Source: Blastomussa wellsi (lineage: Eukaryota > Cnidaria > Anthozoa > Scleractinia > Plerogyridae). From it: DNA of 64,000 nucleotides. The stretch covers positions 20,341,969 through 20,405,968 of the forward strand of contig OX393562.1 of the NCBI GenBank assembly GCA_947652115.1, given 5' to 3'. The notes beneath the pieces were generated by a model that saw nothing but the letters and a program-made list of their open reading frames with translations, made no database searches and was not told the origin of the DNA. This document shows, piece by piece, positions 48,291 through 59,962 of the stretch; positions within the stretch are counted from its first letter, which is position 1; every line of letters starts with the position of its first letter. The position numbers and the translations under genes were made by a program.

Positions 48291-49190
48291 CAATACACCC
48301 GCACTGTATCGATCCGTTGAAATCATATTCAGTCCGTTCGATACGTAAGATCGTTAAATGTCTTACGCTCCGTAGAGTAGAGTTTACGGATCGTATATTG
48401 CATCTCATTAAGGGGACTTAGAAGAAAATCACCCTTCTGAGGATCTTGAATGTGTGGGGCAGACGGCTTGACGATCCGTTCGATCCGTACGGATCGTTAA
48501 CTGTCTTACGCTCCGTAGAGTAGAGTGTACGGATCGTATATTGCATCTCATTAAGGGGACTTAGAAAAAAATCACCCTTCTGAGGATCTTGAGTGTGTGG
48601 GGCAGACGGCTTGACGATCCGTTCAATTCGTACGGATGGAATTACTAAGAATATTCCCTTCCAAGCAGGAATTACGAATCGCACTCTTGCATTTCGGGTT
48701 CTTCAACACAGCTAGAAAGCATGTCTGGTATTTTCCACATTTAGAAAGAGGAATATACATGTATACAGTGTTCATCGCTGGTATTTTCCATATTTAGAAC
48801 GAAGAATATACATTTATACAGTATTCCCTTCCAAGCAAGAATTACGAGCCGCACGACTATACTCTGTTGGTTTAATGAGATGCAAGAATTGCGAATCGAA
48901 CGAATTGAACGATCCGTAAACACACACACATGGCCTCCGATTTAATGAGATGCACGTCGGACCAAATGAAAGCCATTCGCTCCGTGCGAAACGTACGGAC
49001 CGTTGATTGCCCTTTTCGTCCCGTAAGAAGGGATGACGATCCGTTTGAAATTTACGGATCGTTGAGATGTATTATAGAATATACGAACCGTCAACCCTAC
49101 TACGGAGCGTAGAACATTTAAACGAGCCGTACGAATCGAACGAACTGAATATGACTTCAACGGATCGATACAGTGCGGGTGTATTGGACA
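48290..49190. mobile_element. Inverted-repeat element, about 0.9 kb, with internal 143-bp tandem repeat
   Basis: Outer arms: AATACACCCGCACTGTATCG at the left mirrors CGATACAGTGCGGGTGTATT at the right, continuing inward for about 90 bases. Inside, a unit beginning CTTACGCTCCGTAGAGTAGA recurs at 48362 and 48505. Many (T)ACGGATCGT(T) half-sites occur in both orientations. No protein is encoded. Confidence 0.85.
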
Positions 49191-49471
49191 TGACTGGGGA
49201 GGTGAAATTTAGAGGTTATAGGAGCTGCGAGGCTACGGAAGAGCTATGCAAATTGAGGATTATTTGGTCATTTGCATAAGTTTTAAACGGAATACATTGC
49301 TTGTATTTTCATATGAACATCACAGGAAATATGATGCTCTTGAAGAGATGAGGCTAGACAAAGAGGGGTTCGAGCGCACGTGAAAACCATTGCAAAACAA
49401 AACAATTGCATAAAGCAACGGTGGTTAAAACACTTTCACACATACGCATTATTGTGGCAATGGCACTTTAA

Positions 49472-50900
49472 GGTGGCTCGAACGGATTTTGAGTGAGGAT
49501 ACCTTTCAACAACTAGTGTACCGCCAAAGAGTATCTGACAGAAAATCGATTGCTCCAAGTGCACTAGAGAAAGATCAAAGTTTCAGATGAAATACGTTTT
49601 ATCGTGATCGGAGTTACCATAGCAACGTAGTGACGTCATGCACCACCTCACTCGAGACCGAAAAACTTGTCACCAAGAGATAATTTTGGAAAACCCTTCC
49701 TGGATCTTTGACCTGACACACTTTTCTTGAGGTCTGCCAAATTTGAAGAATTTTTGTAACACTGATTTCGAGAAAATTAGTGGCGAAGTTTTAAGGTGTC
49801 AAAATACAACCAATCGTATTAGTTCCTGAAATGCTATTAAAACGTTTGTTCACCAGGCCTCATGTCAGATGACTTTTGTCTGAAATAAATTGAATAGCAT
49901 CCAATTACATTTGGTGAAAATCTTAGCAAAATCGTTCTATTCGATTTATGAAAACATTGGCTTGAATATCAACAGGAGTGAAGTGTTATTTTGCGTTTTC
50001 GTCAAAATTGACCCTATATTTATTAAAATGGTCACTATTTAAAAAGCGGTTGATAAATTTTTCTAAAAATTCTTCAGGTAGATTAACCAATGTTTAATAT
50101 TATCGCCGAGTTTCAACTTCATTGGAACATTCTAAGGCTGTCAATTCGTAGCCTCAACTGTGGTAAACATTGTGCTTATTTTCCGTCTAGTCACTTGTGG
50201 TTCTAATTATACCTATCCATTGTCTCAAGTGCACTTGTAAATTTCAATGCCTTGTTAACTCATGTAACGATATATGAATTCAAGACGCATTGAAATGTAC
50301 AGTTGCACGGAGATACAAGACAATGGATAGGTATAGGTAATTAGAACTTCAAGCGACTAGCCGGAAAATAAGCGCAATGTTTACCAAAGTTGAGGCTACG
50401 AATTGACAGCCTTACAATGTTTCAATGAAGTTGAAACTCGGGGATAATATTAAATATTGGTTGATCTACCTGAAGAATTATTAAAAAAAAAATTATCTAC
50501 CGCGTTTTAAATAACGACCATTTTAATAAATGTAGGGTCAATTTTGACGAAAACGCAAAATAACACCCTACTCCAGTTCATATTCAAGCCAGTGTTTTCA
50601 GAAATCGAATAGAACGATTTTTATAAGATTTTCGCCAAATGTAATTGGATGCTATTCAATTTATTTCAGACCAAAGTTATCATACATCAGGCCTGGTGAA
50701 CAAACATTTTAATAACATTCGGGAACAAATACGATTTGGTTGTATCTTAACGCCTTAAAACTTCACCATAAATTTTCTCGAAATCGCTCTTATAAAAATT
50801 TTTCAAATTTGGCAGACCTCAAGAAAAGTATGTCAGGTTAAAGATCCAGGAAGGGTTTTCCAAAATTATCGCTGATGACAGGTTATTCGGTCTTAACGTA
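49472..50900. mobile_element. Long fold-back element at a TTAA site, right arm truncated
   Basis: TTAA (49468-49471) precedes GGTGGCTCGAACGGATTTTG. The element is a palindrome centred near 50265 with arms of 600-780 bases; for example 50140-50225 mirrors about 50320-50410. The right arm stops near 50900, about 200 bases before the expected GGTGGCTCGA end. It is homologous along most of its length to 54351-55398. There are no open frames, so it is non-autonomous. Confidence 0.9.
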
Positions 50901-51040
50901 TTGCGTACGCCTTGAATACTCTAGGATTCTATGGCATCACAATGACGTATTCGAGGCAAGAATATTCCAGAATATTTTTCATTTGGCGCAGTGAGAACCA
51001 ATCAAAATCGAGAATTTTGTTATAGATGCGATTAGAAAGT

Positions 51041-51226
51041 AGACTGCTAGCAGTCCCTTTCTAGAAATAGCCGAGAGCGCACAGAGCGGCGACTACAGCC
51101 CGGCGACTGGAGCGAGGAGAAAAAGAGAGAAGAGACTCCACCCGCTCCGCTCGTTTGCTCAAGTTTTCCGCTTTCGCTCGCCTATTTCGCGCGCCTTCGA
51201 GACAAGAAAGGGACTGCTAGCAGTCT
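51041..51226. mobile_element. 186-bp MITE whose ends are themselves palindromes
   Basis: AGACTGCTAGCAGTCCCTTT opens the element, and the reverse complement of AGACTGCTAGCAGTCCCTTT closes it. Each terminus contains GACTGCTAGCAGTC, a perfect 14-bp palindrome. The interior is GC-rich with GAGCG/CGCTC inverted motifs. Confidence 0.92.
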
Positions 51227-52097
51227 AATCCACCATAAGAAAAAAGATGGCGGCTGTACATTTTACCACAATACCTTGCAAACCAAACAAAGCCCACTCG
51301 GCATACAGAAAGGTATGGTTTAACGGATGTGGTTCCTGCTACAAACAGCATTGCTCTTGTCGAGTTTGAAAGACTTACAACTTTTATTTGTGTTTTTATA
51401 AGCGTTTCAGGGATTTCGCGGGCAAAGCAGTATAGGTAAATGTACCAGTCGCCATCTTTTTCCTTACCGTGGATTAGAAAGCAAATAAGAGACGAGTGCA
51501 TGTGCATCACGCAAACCCTGTTTTCGGACACCCTGTTATTATTGGACACTTTGTTATTGGATACTTTAACTGCGCACGCAGTTTGCGCTCGATCCAGTTT
51601 GGTGAAAACAGGGCATGCTAAGAACCAATCAGATTCGGGAATTGTGTCATTGTTATGATAAATACGTTCTTAGTCTACCATCTCCCGGCGCTGCTTTGTG
51701 TTTGTGGTCTTCCCACAGAGAAAATTCTCTGTCGCATGAGCTAAAAATTTCCATGTTACATTGATTAAAGCTGCGATCAATTGGAGACACTACATCCTAC
51801 AAGAAACATTAGGCCAAAAAACATGGTAATCAGATTGACGGCGCCCCGATGTGTTCGCTCAAAAAACTGGAATTCGTACTCTAACTTTTAAATAGATTCA
51901 GGAAGAATAAACTTCAAGTTGACCTTGCGCAATGCTGGTCGCGGTTATGTTAATTTCTTGTAAAACTGAGAAGGCGCTTTGCCTTGGAGTGTGGACTTTA
52001 AATTTCCGCGCAGCAACTCAGTGTTGTTGTTGAATTAAAGATCCGTTTGATTGGAACAAAAATTCTCTCCCATCAAAAATCCCTGTCAACTAGCTCT
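51227..52097. other. Noncoding, nothing recognised
   Basis: Short open frames only; none shows codon structure, splice-compatible borders or a motif. Confidence 0.4.
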
Positions 52098-52225
52098 AGC
52101 CTGTGTAGCTGGCGGTTTATTTTGATAGCGCGCTCGATCGAAACAAGCAGTGACAGCCGCGGAACCGTTCGCCTCTCAGTTTTGATCGAGCGCGCTACCA
52201 AAATAAACCGCCAGGTACCCCGGCT
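52098..52225. mobile_element. 128-bp MITE
   Basis: Arms of about 45 bases: GGCGGTTTATTTTGATAGCG with CGCTCGATCGAAAC on the left, and GTTTTGATCGAGCGCGCTAC with CAAAATAAACCGCC on the right. Confidence 0.9.
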
Positions 52226-52958
52226 ATGTCAACTCTAAAACAGTAAGAGAGTGGAATAGATTGCTGGTAATCTATTTGTGATTGCAGCTATTCAAAGTTC
52301 AATGTTGCCTTCAGGAAAACTCACACAGTTGGAAATTAATTATAAACAAATATATTGTCCGTGCTCTAATTAAAAAGATGCTCTTGAAAGTTATTTTAAA
52401 AATTACTTTCTCGTTATGAATGTTACGTCTGATCTACTTTCCTTATTCACAATACTGATCGAAATAAGGCTGACATTGTTTGCCTGACTAAAATTTCACG
52501 GACCTTTCATTATCATATATAATTGTTGGGTTGATAATTGAAAAAATGTTTATAACAATTTTGGCGGCTATCAATTTTAATATTCTAAAAGGCAATCAAA
52601 ACAATTAAAAGAGACCTATCAGAGTTGTAATAACAAGCTTTTAGCCCTTTTCTTCAAATTCAAATTGAAAGATTTTGATCTTTAACTGAATGTGGCCATG
52701 AACTTCGCCAGCTCAAATGTTAGCAGATGGTCATAAGTAAGATATAATGATTTTCTAAATAGCACCTGATTGCAAACTCTAACGGAGCCATGAAAAGAAC
52801 CCCACTGTTTATTTCGAGAAGCGTAGGTTATTTCTGTATGATTCTTACGTCGTCTTCCGTAACCTCCAGTGCACAGTGCATTGCAAACTTGAAATTGCCT
52901 CGGCTTTAGAACCCTTTAACAATTTTTTGGGAAAATTGTCCCTCTCTTGGTCGGTCCT

Positions 52959-53040
52959 ATGAGATCACTGTGGACGGTAGCAACATTTTTCTCTACCGTT
53001 TTTGTTCCTTGTTGTATATATGAAGCCAAAAAGAAAGCAG
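52959..53040 (+). CDS. Candidate signal-peptide first exon
   Basis: ATG opens 27 codons with a short basic start and a hydrophobic core (MRSLWTVATFFSTVFVPCC), then IYEAKKKA, ending in phase 1 at a consensus donor (GCAG before GTAAGACT). The pattern is that of the first exon of a secreted protein. The nearest phase-compatible acceptor (exon from 53257, open for about 34 codons) encodes nothing recognisable, so the rest of the gene is unknown. Confidence 0.35.
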
Positions 53041-54346
53041 GTAAGACTTAAAATTTACAGTTATCTATCTAATCTATTTCCGTCTGCGACGACGACGGCT
53101 AAAAAAACTGACAACTCGGCTGTCTTGCAAATTAGTCATATTTCCACGACACATTATACAGGAGTCGACACTAGCTTTTTACACCACTTCCACTTTGGAA
53201 ACTAGATTGAAAAATTTTACTTTCCGTCTCAAAATTTTATTTTCTAACATGGAATGCAGTATCAATTTTAAATTACACCATACCACGTGTATTTAACAGT
53301 AGTACCCACACCTCCTCGGCAGCTCTCTTGATCGGTAGATCGACGAATGAGAGAATGGTGTAAACTAGTCTTTTTGAAGACAGAAAATCATTGTCATATG
53401 GATATTCGTGTCTATTAAACATAAAATTTACTTTGCAGTATATCCCAAAATTTACATACAGATCGGGCATTTTGGTTAATTTTCTTTATTTTACTTTGCA
53501 AGAAGTAAGTTTACTTTCAACTGTAAAGCGGGTAAGTGTTAGTGCCGAGTCCACGACTAGAAGTGTTTTAAAGAGCGATGTTGGTACGCATATACACAGC
53601 CTCCTCGTGTGAGGAAAGGATGCGCGTAAGGAAGTACACAAACACGAAAAGTTTCCGACAGGTTTTGAATAAGGTTGTAGCTTTGTAAATTCTCGTCACT
53701 AAATGAAGCAAAAAGGATTCAAGAACTTGTTTCATCTGGTTAGTGCTCTACGTATTTTACGTCTTTTCTCAAATAGCTACTTACACTACTGAGCATGAAT
53801 CGAATTAACGATAACGGAAGTAGTTCACTATTCAGTCAAAAATGTTATAAGATATTATTACTTATGACTTAATTTTTTTTCTACAAAATGCCGCTTTTCC
53901 GTTTACGTTTTCCTTTTTCTTATCATTTACGTTTCCTTTATTCATTATTTCTTCATACGAACCTTATACTAAAACAAAAAAAGGCATCGTCGTCAAAAGT
54001 GGGGGAGCCGAAGCCCCCCAGCCCCCCCGGCTCCGCCGTCCCTGACTTAATGATGTAGGATTTATAATTTCACAATACAGCACACAACACGTACTACTTT
54101 GTATATTATATATGTGTTCATTCAATTCCTATACAGACCCTTAGCACGCGAGCGAGTTAGCAAATTAAACCTCGACCGACTTTGGCACTAGACAGGTCCT
54201 CGGAAAGCGACATAGTGCTTTTTTGCCAACATCGAGGGTTGACAGTGGAAATAGTTACCTCGAGCAATTGTCTAGTCCACCCGCGAAGTATTGCAGTTTG
54301 CGGATAAGATTTACGACATATTTTTTAGGAAATTTTAACCACTAGC
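53041..54346. other. Noncoding, AT-rich
   Basis: No recognised exon. A short GC-rich block (GGGGGAGCCGAAGCCCCCCA) at about 54000-54040 resembles the inside of a MITE but no flanking inverted repeat was found. Confidence 0.35.
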
Positions 54347-54350
54347 TTAA

Positions 54351-55398
54351 GGTGGCTCGATCGGATTTTTGAGTGACGATACCTTTCAACTTTGAGCAGC
54401 TAGTGTACCACCATAGAGTACCCGACAGAAAATCAATTGCTCCAGATGCACTAGAGAAAGATCAAAGTTTAAGATGAAGTTAATTTTATCGTGATCGGAG
54501 TTACCATAGCAACGTAGTGACGTCATGCCCCACTTACTCGAGACCGAATAACCTGTCATCAAGGGATAATTTTGGAAAACCCTTCCTGGATCTTTAACCT
54601 GACATACTTTTCTTGAGGTCTGCCAAATTTGAAAAAATTTTATAAGAGCGATTTGGAGAAAATTTATGGTGAAGTTTTACGGTGTTAAAATACAATGGAT
54701 AGGTATAATTAGAACCACAAGCCACTCGACGGAAAATAAGCACAAGTTGAGGCTACAAATTGACAGCCGTAGAATGTTTTAATGAAATCTAAACTCCGGG
54801 ATTATATTAAATATTGTTAATCTAACTGAAGAATAATTTTTAGAAAATTTATCTACCGCTTTTTAAATAGTGACCATTTTAATAAATATAGGGTCAAATA
54901 ACACTTCGCTCCTGTTGATATTCAAGCCAATGTTTTCATAAATCGAATAGAACGATTTTGCTAAGATTTCACCAAATGTAATTGGATGCTATTCAATTTA
55001 TTTCAGACCAAAGTTATCTGACACGATGCCTGGTGAACAAACGTTTTAATAACATTCAGGAACTAATTAAATACGATTTTGTTGTATTTTAACACCTTAA
55101 ATTTTCTCGAAATCGCTCTTATAAAAATTCTTGACAGACCTCAAGAAAAGTATGTCAGGTCAAAGATCCAGGAAGGGTTTTTCAAAATTATCTCTTAGTG
55201 ACAAGTTATTCGATCTTGAGTAAAGTGGGGCATAACGTCACTACGTTGCTATGGTAACTCCGATCACGCTAAAACGTATTTCATCTGAAACTTTGATCTT
55301 TCTCTAGTGCAATCGATTTTCTGTCAGATACTCTTTGGCGCTACACTAGCTGCTCAAATTTGAAAGGTATCGTCACTCAAAAATCCGATCAAGCCACC
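54351..55398. mobile_element. Complete fold-back element with TTAA target duplication, 1,048 bp
   Basis: TTAA occurs at 54347-54350 and 55399-55402. Left end GGTGGCTCGATCGGATTTTT and right end AAAAATCCGATCAAGCCACC are inverted repeats, and the whole element folds on itself as long arms. It is homologous to 49472-50900 but has lost part of the centre. TTAA duplication is a hallmark of piggyBac-type transposition. There is no coding capacity. Confidence 0.92.
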
Positions 55399-55402
55399 TT
55401 AA

Positions 55403-56641
55403 ATCGTTCAGTCGTTGATGACGATCGATTTCACCTCTGATTAGCATTACCAATGTAAGTGGCTGTTAAGAAAAAGAAGAAAGCATCCTCTTATCGACAT
55501 TTGCCCTTAAACTGGCTTGGAGTCACGTACTGCAAGAAGTTTACAAAATAGTCAAAAGATTAATAGGTCCATTTTAACGTTTGGATGAGCCACGCATGAA
55601 ACATTTACGTGCCGCGTTGGTCGCATCCTGCTGACAGTGTTTCACTGAAATGTAAACTTAGTGTTTTCGTTTTCCCTGCAATTATAAAATTTGCGAGGAC
55701 TTCCTGCTTCGCTCGGAAGGAGAGTGCAGACAATGTTGGAACACTTTTAAAGGATTTTGTTGCCATGAATGAAGTCATCGATATTTTTCGTAATGCAGAA
55801 AATTGCCTTCAACTCAAAGAAACCTCGAAATAATAGTTTGACTAAGGAAGGAAACCTCCAATAGGCAATAGCAAACTGACAAGAAACAAGAATGATTACG
55901 AATGAGGAAGAATAGCTGACAAACTTGAAAAGGTTAGACTAAACCTTTTAAGATGCGTCCTCCATGACAGAGCTCTTCAAAGAAACGTGTTTTACAATCT
56001 TCCCAGTATTGACCAGTACGTGCAGGTCTAGCCAATCGTCCTTCAAACTTGATGAGGGAAAAAAGGTTAGTAGCCAACAGGTATCCAGAGTGGCTATCTT
56101 AAGCTTTCTCTGAGGTATTTCTGTTTGTCTAATCTTAGTCGGTTCACCCTGACATAGTCATTTTTTGGTTCACTGTATGTGACGACCACGAAATCTTATA
56201 TAAATTGCATGACTTGCTTAAAAAGTCTGTTGTGACAATTTCTTGGATAGCTTGGTTATCTTAAAGAAAACGTGGTGCTGTAAAATAAAGATACATATCT
56301 TTGGATGTATGCAATAAGTCACCCTAGCGTGCGGTCCGGCTGCGATATCAAGAAACAGGCTTGCATACAAAAATCGTTTATCATGCCGAGAACTGACATT
56401 TTAATAATTTAATCTAATTCAGTCAATCATTCAGCCTTTGGCTGTCAAAGTATAACTTGATAAATATTAGCGCGACTTCACAATACCTTTCTTTCATATT
56501 TCTGTCAGATTAAGGAAATTGCGACATTTGTATTGGGAGATACACTATTGCCCCAATAAAATATTGACGAAATCATCGCATGAGTGATTTACCATCAGCA
56601 ACGCCCCCCGTCGCAATTGATCGTTGACTTTGTCGTTTGCA
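55403..56641. other. Noncoding stretch
   Basis: An open frame of 74 codons at 55609-55833 has no recognisable domain or splice context. Nothing else seen. Confidence 0.35.
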
Positions 56642-56649
56642 TTTATAAA
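56642..56649 (+). promoter_or_regulatory. Possible TATA box
   Basis: TTTATAAA about 100 bases upstream of the ATG of the signal-peptide exon at 56752. Motif and spacing only. Confidence 0.3.
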
Positions 56650-56751
56650 GACCAAAATCGATATTGGCGCTCAGTTCTTACTTTTCTTGTCGTACGGATT
56701 GGTAATGCATATCTGACAACAGACCTTGAGTTTGCTCACAAATAGTACGCC

Positions 56752-56809
56752 ATGTCCTTTGTTGTTTGTGTTCTCGCTTTAACGATGCTTCTGGAAGTAA
56801 AATGCGAAG
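56752..56809 (+). CDS. Candidate signal-peptide first exon
   Basis: MSFVVCVLALTMLLEVKCE is a textbook short signal peptide. It ends in phase 1 (GAA G) directly before GTAGGA, and a TATA-like box lies at 56642. First exons ending in phase 1 just after the signal peptide are usual for small secreted animal proteins. I see no downstream domain exon on the plus strand up to the window edge, so the gene is either broken or continues past a long intron. Confidence 0.45.
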
Positions 56810-57528
56810 GTAGGAATTTTGTCTGCTAAAAGATGCTCAGCTGATTTTCATTTTTTACTACGTACGTGTATTAGCAGAAAAACCTTTCTGCGGTGATCTT
56901 GTGACTTTACTGATCTTAATATAGGATTTTTTTCTGACGCCTTCTGTCTCACGTTATTAAAATTGAAAAATAAAATCGTTTTGCGTATGCGTTTAACTTG
57001 AAATTATACTGATTCAACTTAAGCGGATATTTATCATCCGTTTCAATCTGAAACTGTTCATATTCATCTGTTATAAACCTATTAAGTCCCAGTCCCAATC
57101 TTGCTAAAAGAAAAGACGGCAAGCTGAGTTGATTTCGGTGCAACACTGCACCGAAAGCATCCTAAAGTTGCTGTTTTATATCATTTTTGTTAATTAAAGG
57201 CAAAAATACCCAAGGCTTGGTCAAAATGAAAACCAGAGTTAACGGTCGAGATCAAACTTTATCATCGAAGCGATCGCATGGTACTCTCATTGAATTTCAC
57301 CTACTCAAGTTTTTTGGTTCTTGTGTGCAGGTCAGTGTTGTTAACCACCGCGTTATCTAATCGTTTCACCGATGAAAATTGGATTTTTTTCCTATTCTCA
57401 TTCATCGATCAACTCCCATACTGTTGTTCTCATTTGATTTTTGTATAGTTTTGTTTTTTTACAATTATATCGACCAACTGGTGACAAACTGATAAATGAA
57501 ATATCAACAGCTGCGTGCATGCAATGTG
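56810..57528. other. Noncoding stretch
   Basis: AT-rich; no feature recognised. It would be intron if the signal-peptide exon at 56752 is real. Confidence 0.3.
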
Positions 57529-57744
57529 GGGGGCGCAGTGGCCTAATGGTTAATGGTGCCTCTCTCTCAGCCCCTCACTTCACCCAGGTGTATAAATGGG
57601 TACCGACGAATTTACTGCTGGGGGTAACCCTGCGATGGACTAGCATCCCATCCAGGGGGGAGTAGAAAAACTCTCAGTCGCTTCATGCTAAGGAAACCAG
57701 GATGAGCTCCAGCGGTATGGGCCACTAGACTCGACACAGAGTTT
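57529..57744 (+). mobile_element. SINE copy with internal deletion
   Basis: Same family as 26238-26531: GGGCGCAGTGGCCTAATGGT at the head, then directly CACTTCACCCAGGTGTATAA and the usual tail (GCGATGGACTAGCATCCCAT). About 60 bases including the B box are missing. TGCGTGCA on each side may be the target duplication. Confidence 0.88.
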
Positions 57745-58644
57745 GCCTTTTTTTTGCGTGCAGCAGTTGTCTCCGAATACACTGCTAGAAGCAGCATTGA
57801 AGATAATGTTTTATAATTTATGACAAGCAAAACCCCGTACTGTAGAGCTTGGCCAGAGTGATCTATGCGTTCATTTGCATTGTTCAGCTGTCAACGATCG
57901 ATTGCAAGCGGATCGAAAAGTGAATACGCGAATAACATGAGCAATTTTTCCATTTCATAGTTTTAAATTTCGTAATATTCTTTGAATGTTTTTGACGTTT
58001 GAAACAGACGCGTTAGCACTTACACACTTGCCATGGTAACAACACTGCATGCTGTTTGTTGTCGAATAATCTCGTCCCAGAGTCTGCTTGAATGTTTTTG
58101 GTCAGCATCAAAACGGGCTCTGGGGGCGAAATTGGTCGTTGATTTCACCTTAAGGTTACGTACTCTCATATCAGTCATTGTTAGCGGCTACAAATTTAAG
58201 CAATTTTAGCTAAATTTAGTATTCGCTAAAATTTATCTAGATCAAATTTAATACGCGTCAAATTTAAGAAAAACAAAATTAAACATTCTCGACTTTTTTT
58301 TTGAAATATGGATACCTTATCGGAGGGCAATATGATGAATACCCATTTTCGGATATCTTCAATCATAACGTTGTTTTGGTTCTTTTTCTGAACATTTGTT
58401 TCCATCTTAGCTATATGTTCGTTACACTGGCTTACATTAACTCGCCACTTTCAGAAAATCGTTAAAATCGTTAAATTTAATAGTCGCTAAATCTATTAGT
58501 AGTATTATTATTATTTTTCTTTTCATTTCTTTTCCCACTGTACAGCTAAGTGTATCAGCTGCACAATACACTGGCATTCTATCTATTATTTTTCAGTTCT
58601 ACGTCACAATATTTTGAGATATTTTCTTCGACAATCTAAATTAC
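57745..58644. other. Noncoding stretch
   Basis: AT-rich; contains a few AAATTTA-type short repeats at about 58185-58290 and no coding exon. Confidence 0.35.
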
Positions 58645-58800
58645 CTTTAAAATGTAGGAAACCTAAATATAATAGTCTGTCACGGAAGAAAAACACCAAA
58701 GGAGAAGATTGAAACGGATTGGAAATGACGATTTTGAAAAATTTAGGCTCAATTTTTTCAAAGTGCACGAACGATGACGTAGCACCTTTAAGGTACGGCA
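58645..58800 (+). repeat. Dispersed repeat, copy 2
   Basis: Related to 983-1165 in the same orientation: AAATGTAGGAAACCT, GGAGAAGATTGA, AATGACGA(T/G)TTTGAAA, ATGACGTAGCACCTTTAAGG. Confidence 0.7.
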
Positions 58801-59180
58801 GATTTTAAAGCTTTTTGTTTTTCATTTCGCTTTCTAATAAGTGTTCCCCAGCCTTACTCTCGAGTAAAATCAAGAAACTGAACTACACGGAACATTTTTA
58901 AGGAAAGATTTGGGATTTCTAACAAAAATTCATTTTTTTACATTATTTTCAACTTGAAACTTTCTTATTTCACTATTCGTGCAGTGGCAAGTCTCATACT
59001 CTCGTTTTGGACTAGTCTTATTTTTGAATCTCTAATCATCTTTATATAAGTGGCATGAATGTGTGCCAGCTAGGATTATGGGATTGCAGACGGTACATTA
59101 CTTACTTAACATGTTACTTACCACGTTTAATACCTTTGTACTTTGTGCATCAGTTTGGATTATTATATTTGGATTATTAA

Positions 59181-59958
59181 GGCGGGGGTAAACCTGAAAT
59201 TCGCTCAAAAACTCAGTTTTTTGTTTTCCTTGGAATTTGTTGCTTTGGGTATTTAACTTTACTATGTAGAAAAAATTTTGCACCAATTTCCACTTTTTTT
59301 ACCTTTTGAAGCAGGGGGATTTTAAATTGCTTTCAGACACTCCTGTGGTCAAAATATGGACATAAGGGCCACTATAGTGGTTACAATTTTTAATAAATCA
59401 ACTTTAATTGCTATCTTTAAGTTTAAAGTCAATTTTCTCATTACGCAATAATTTTGTCTTCAAGAAAAGATAGCTTGAGAACAATTTATCCGATTGATCT
59501 GAAATTTTCAGGGTTTCTTTTTCTCAATAAGTTTTGTGTTTTAAGCAGAGGAATTTTCCATATGATGCATGTACTCTAAGTTATGAAGTGAAACACATCT
59601 TTGATTTTCCATGTCAAATACAATCAATCATTATTTTTAATGTTTTAAACATTTTAGAAATCCCTCTGCTTAAAACAATAAGCAACATGTCTTCTTTAAA
59701 TTGATATAAAATAAATTAATTTTTATCAGTTCTAGCAAGAGTTATCTTTTCTTAAGTAAGCCTTGGTAGCACCCAGCAGGTGGCATGGTTAAATGAGTGG
59801 TATCCTATTACAATTGACTTGTGGAGTGTGAAATATTTTTTTTCATAATCTTTGATTCATAAGCTTTCCAGGGATATATAGTTTGCTAGGGTTTTCAATT
59901 AAATCCTAGCTGTGAAAAATTATTGAAAAATGGCCTATTTTTCAGGTTTACCCCCGCC
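59181..59958. mobile_element. TTAA-flanked inverted-repeat element, 778 bp
   Basis: TTAA at 59177-59180 and 59959-59962 brackets perfect 19-base ends: GGCGGGGGTAAACCTGAAA and TTTCAGGTTTACCCCCGCC. Unlike the GGTGGCTCGA elements it is not a fold-back; its interior is unique, AT-rich and noncoding. Consistent with a piggyBac-type non-autonomous element. Confidence 0.93.
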
Positions 59959-59962
59959 TTAA

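Noticed and set aside
54000..54040. GC-rich MITE centre
   Set aside because: No inverted repeats or target duplication found around it.
55609..55833. 74-codon open frame
   Set aside because: No start context, domain, splice site or conserved pattern; length expected by chance.
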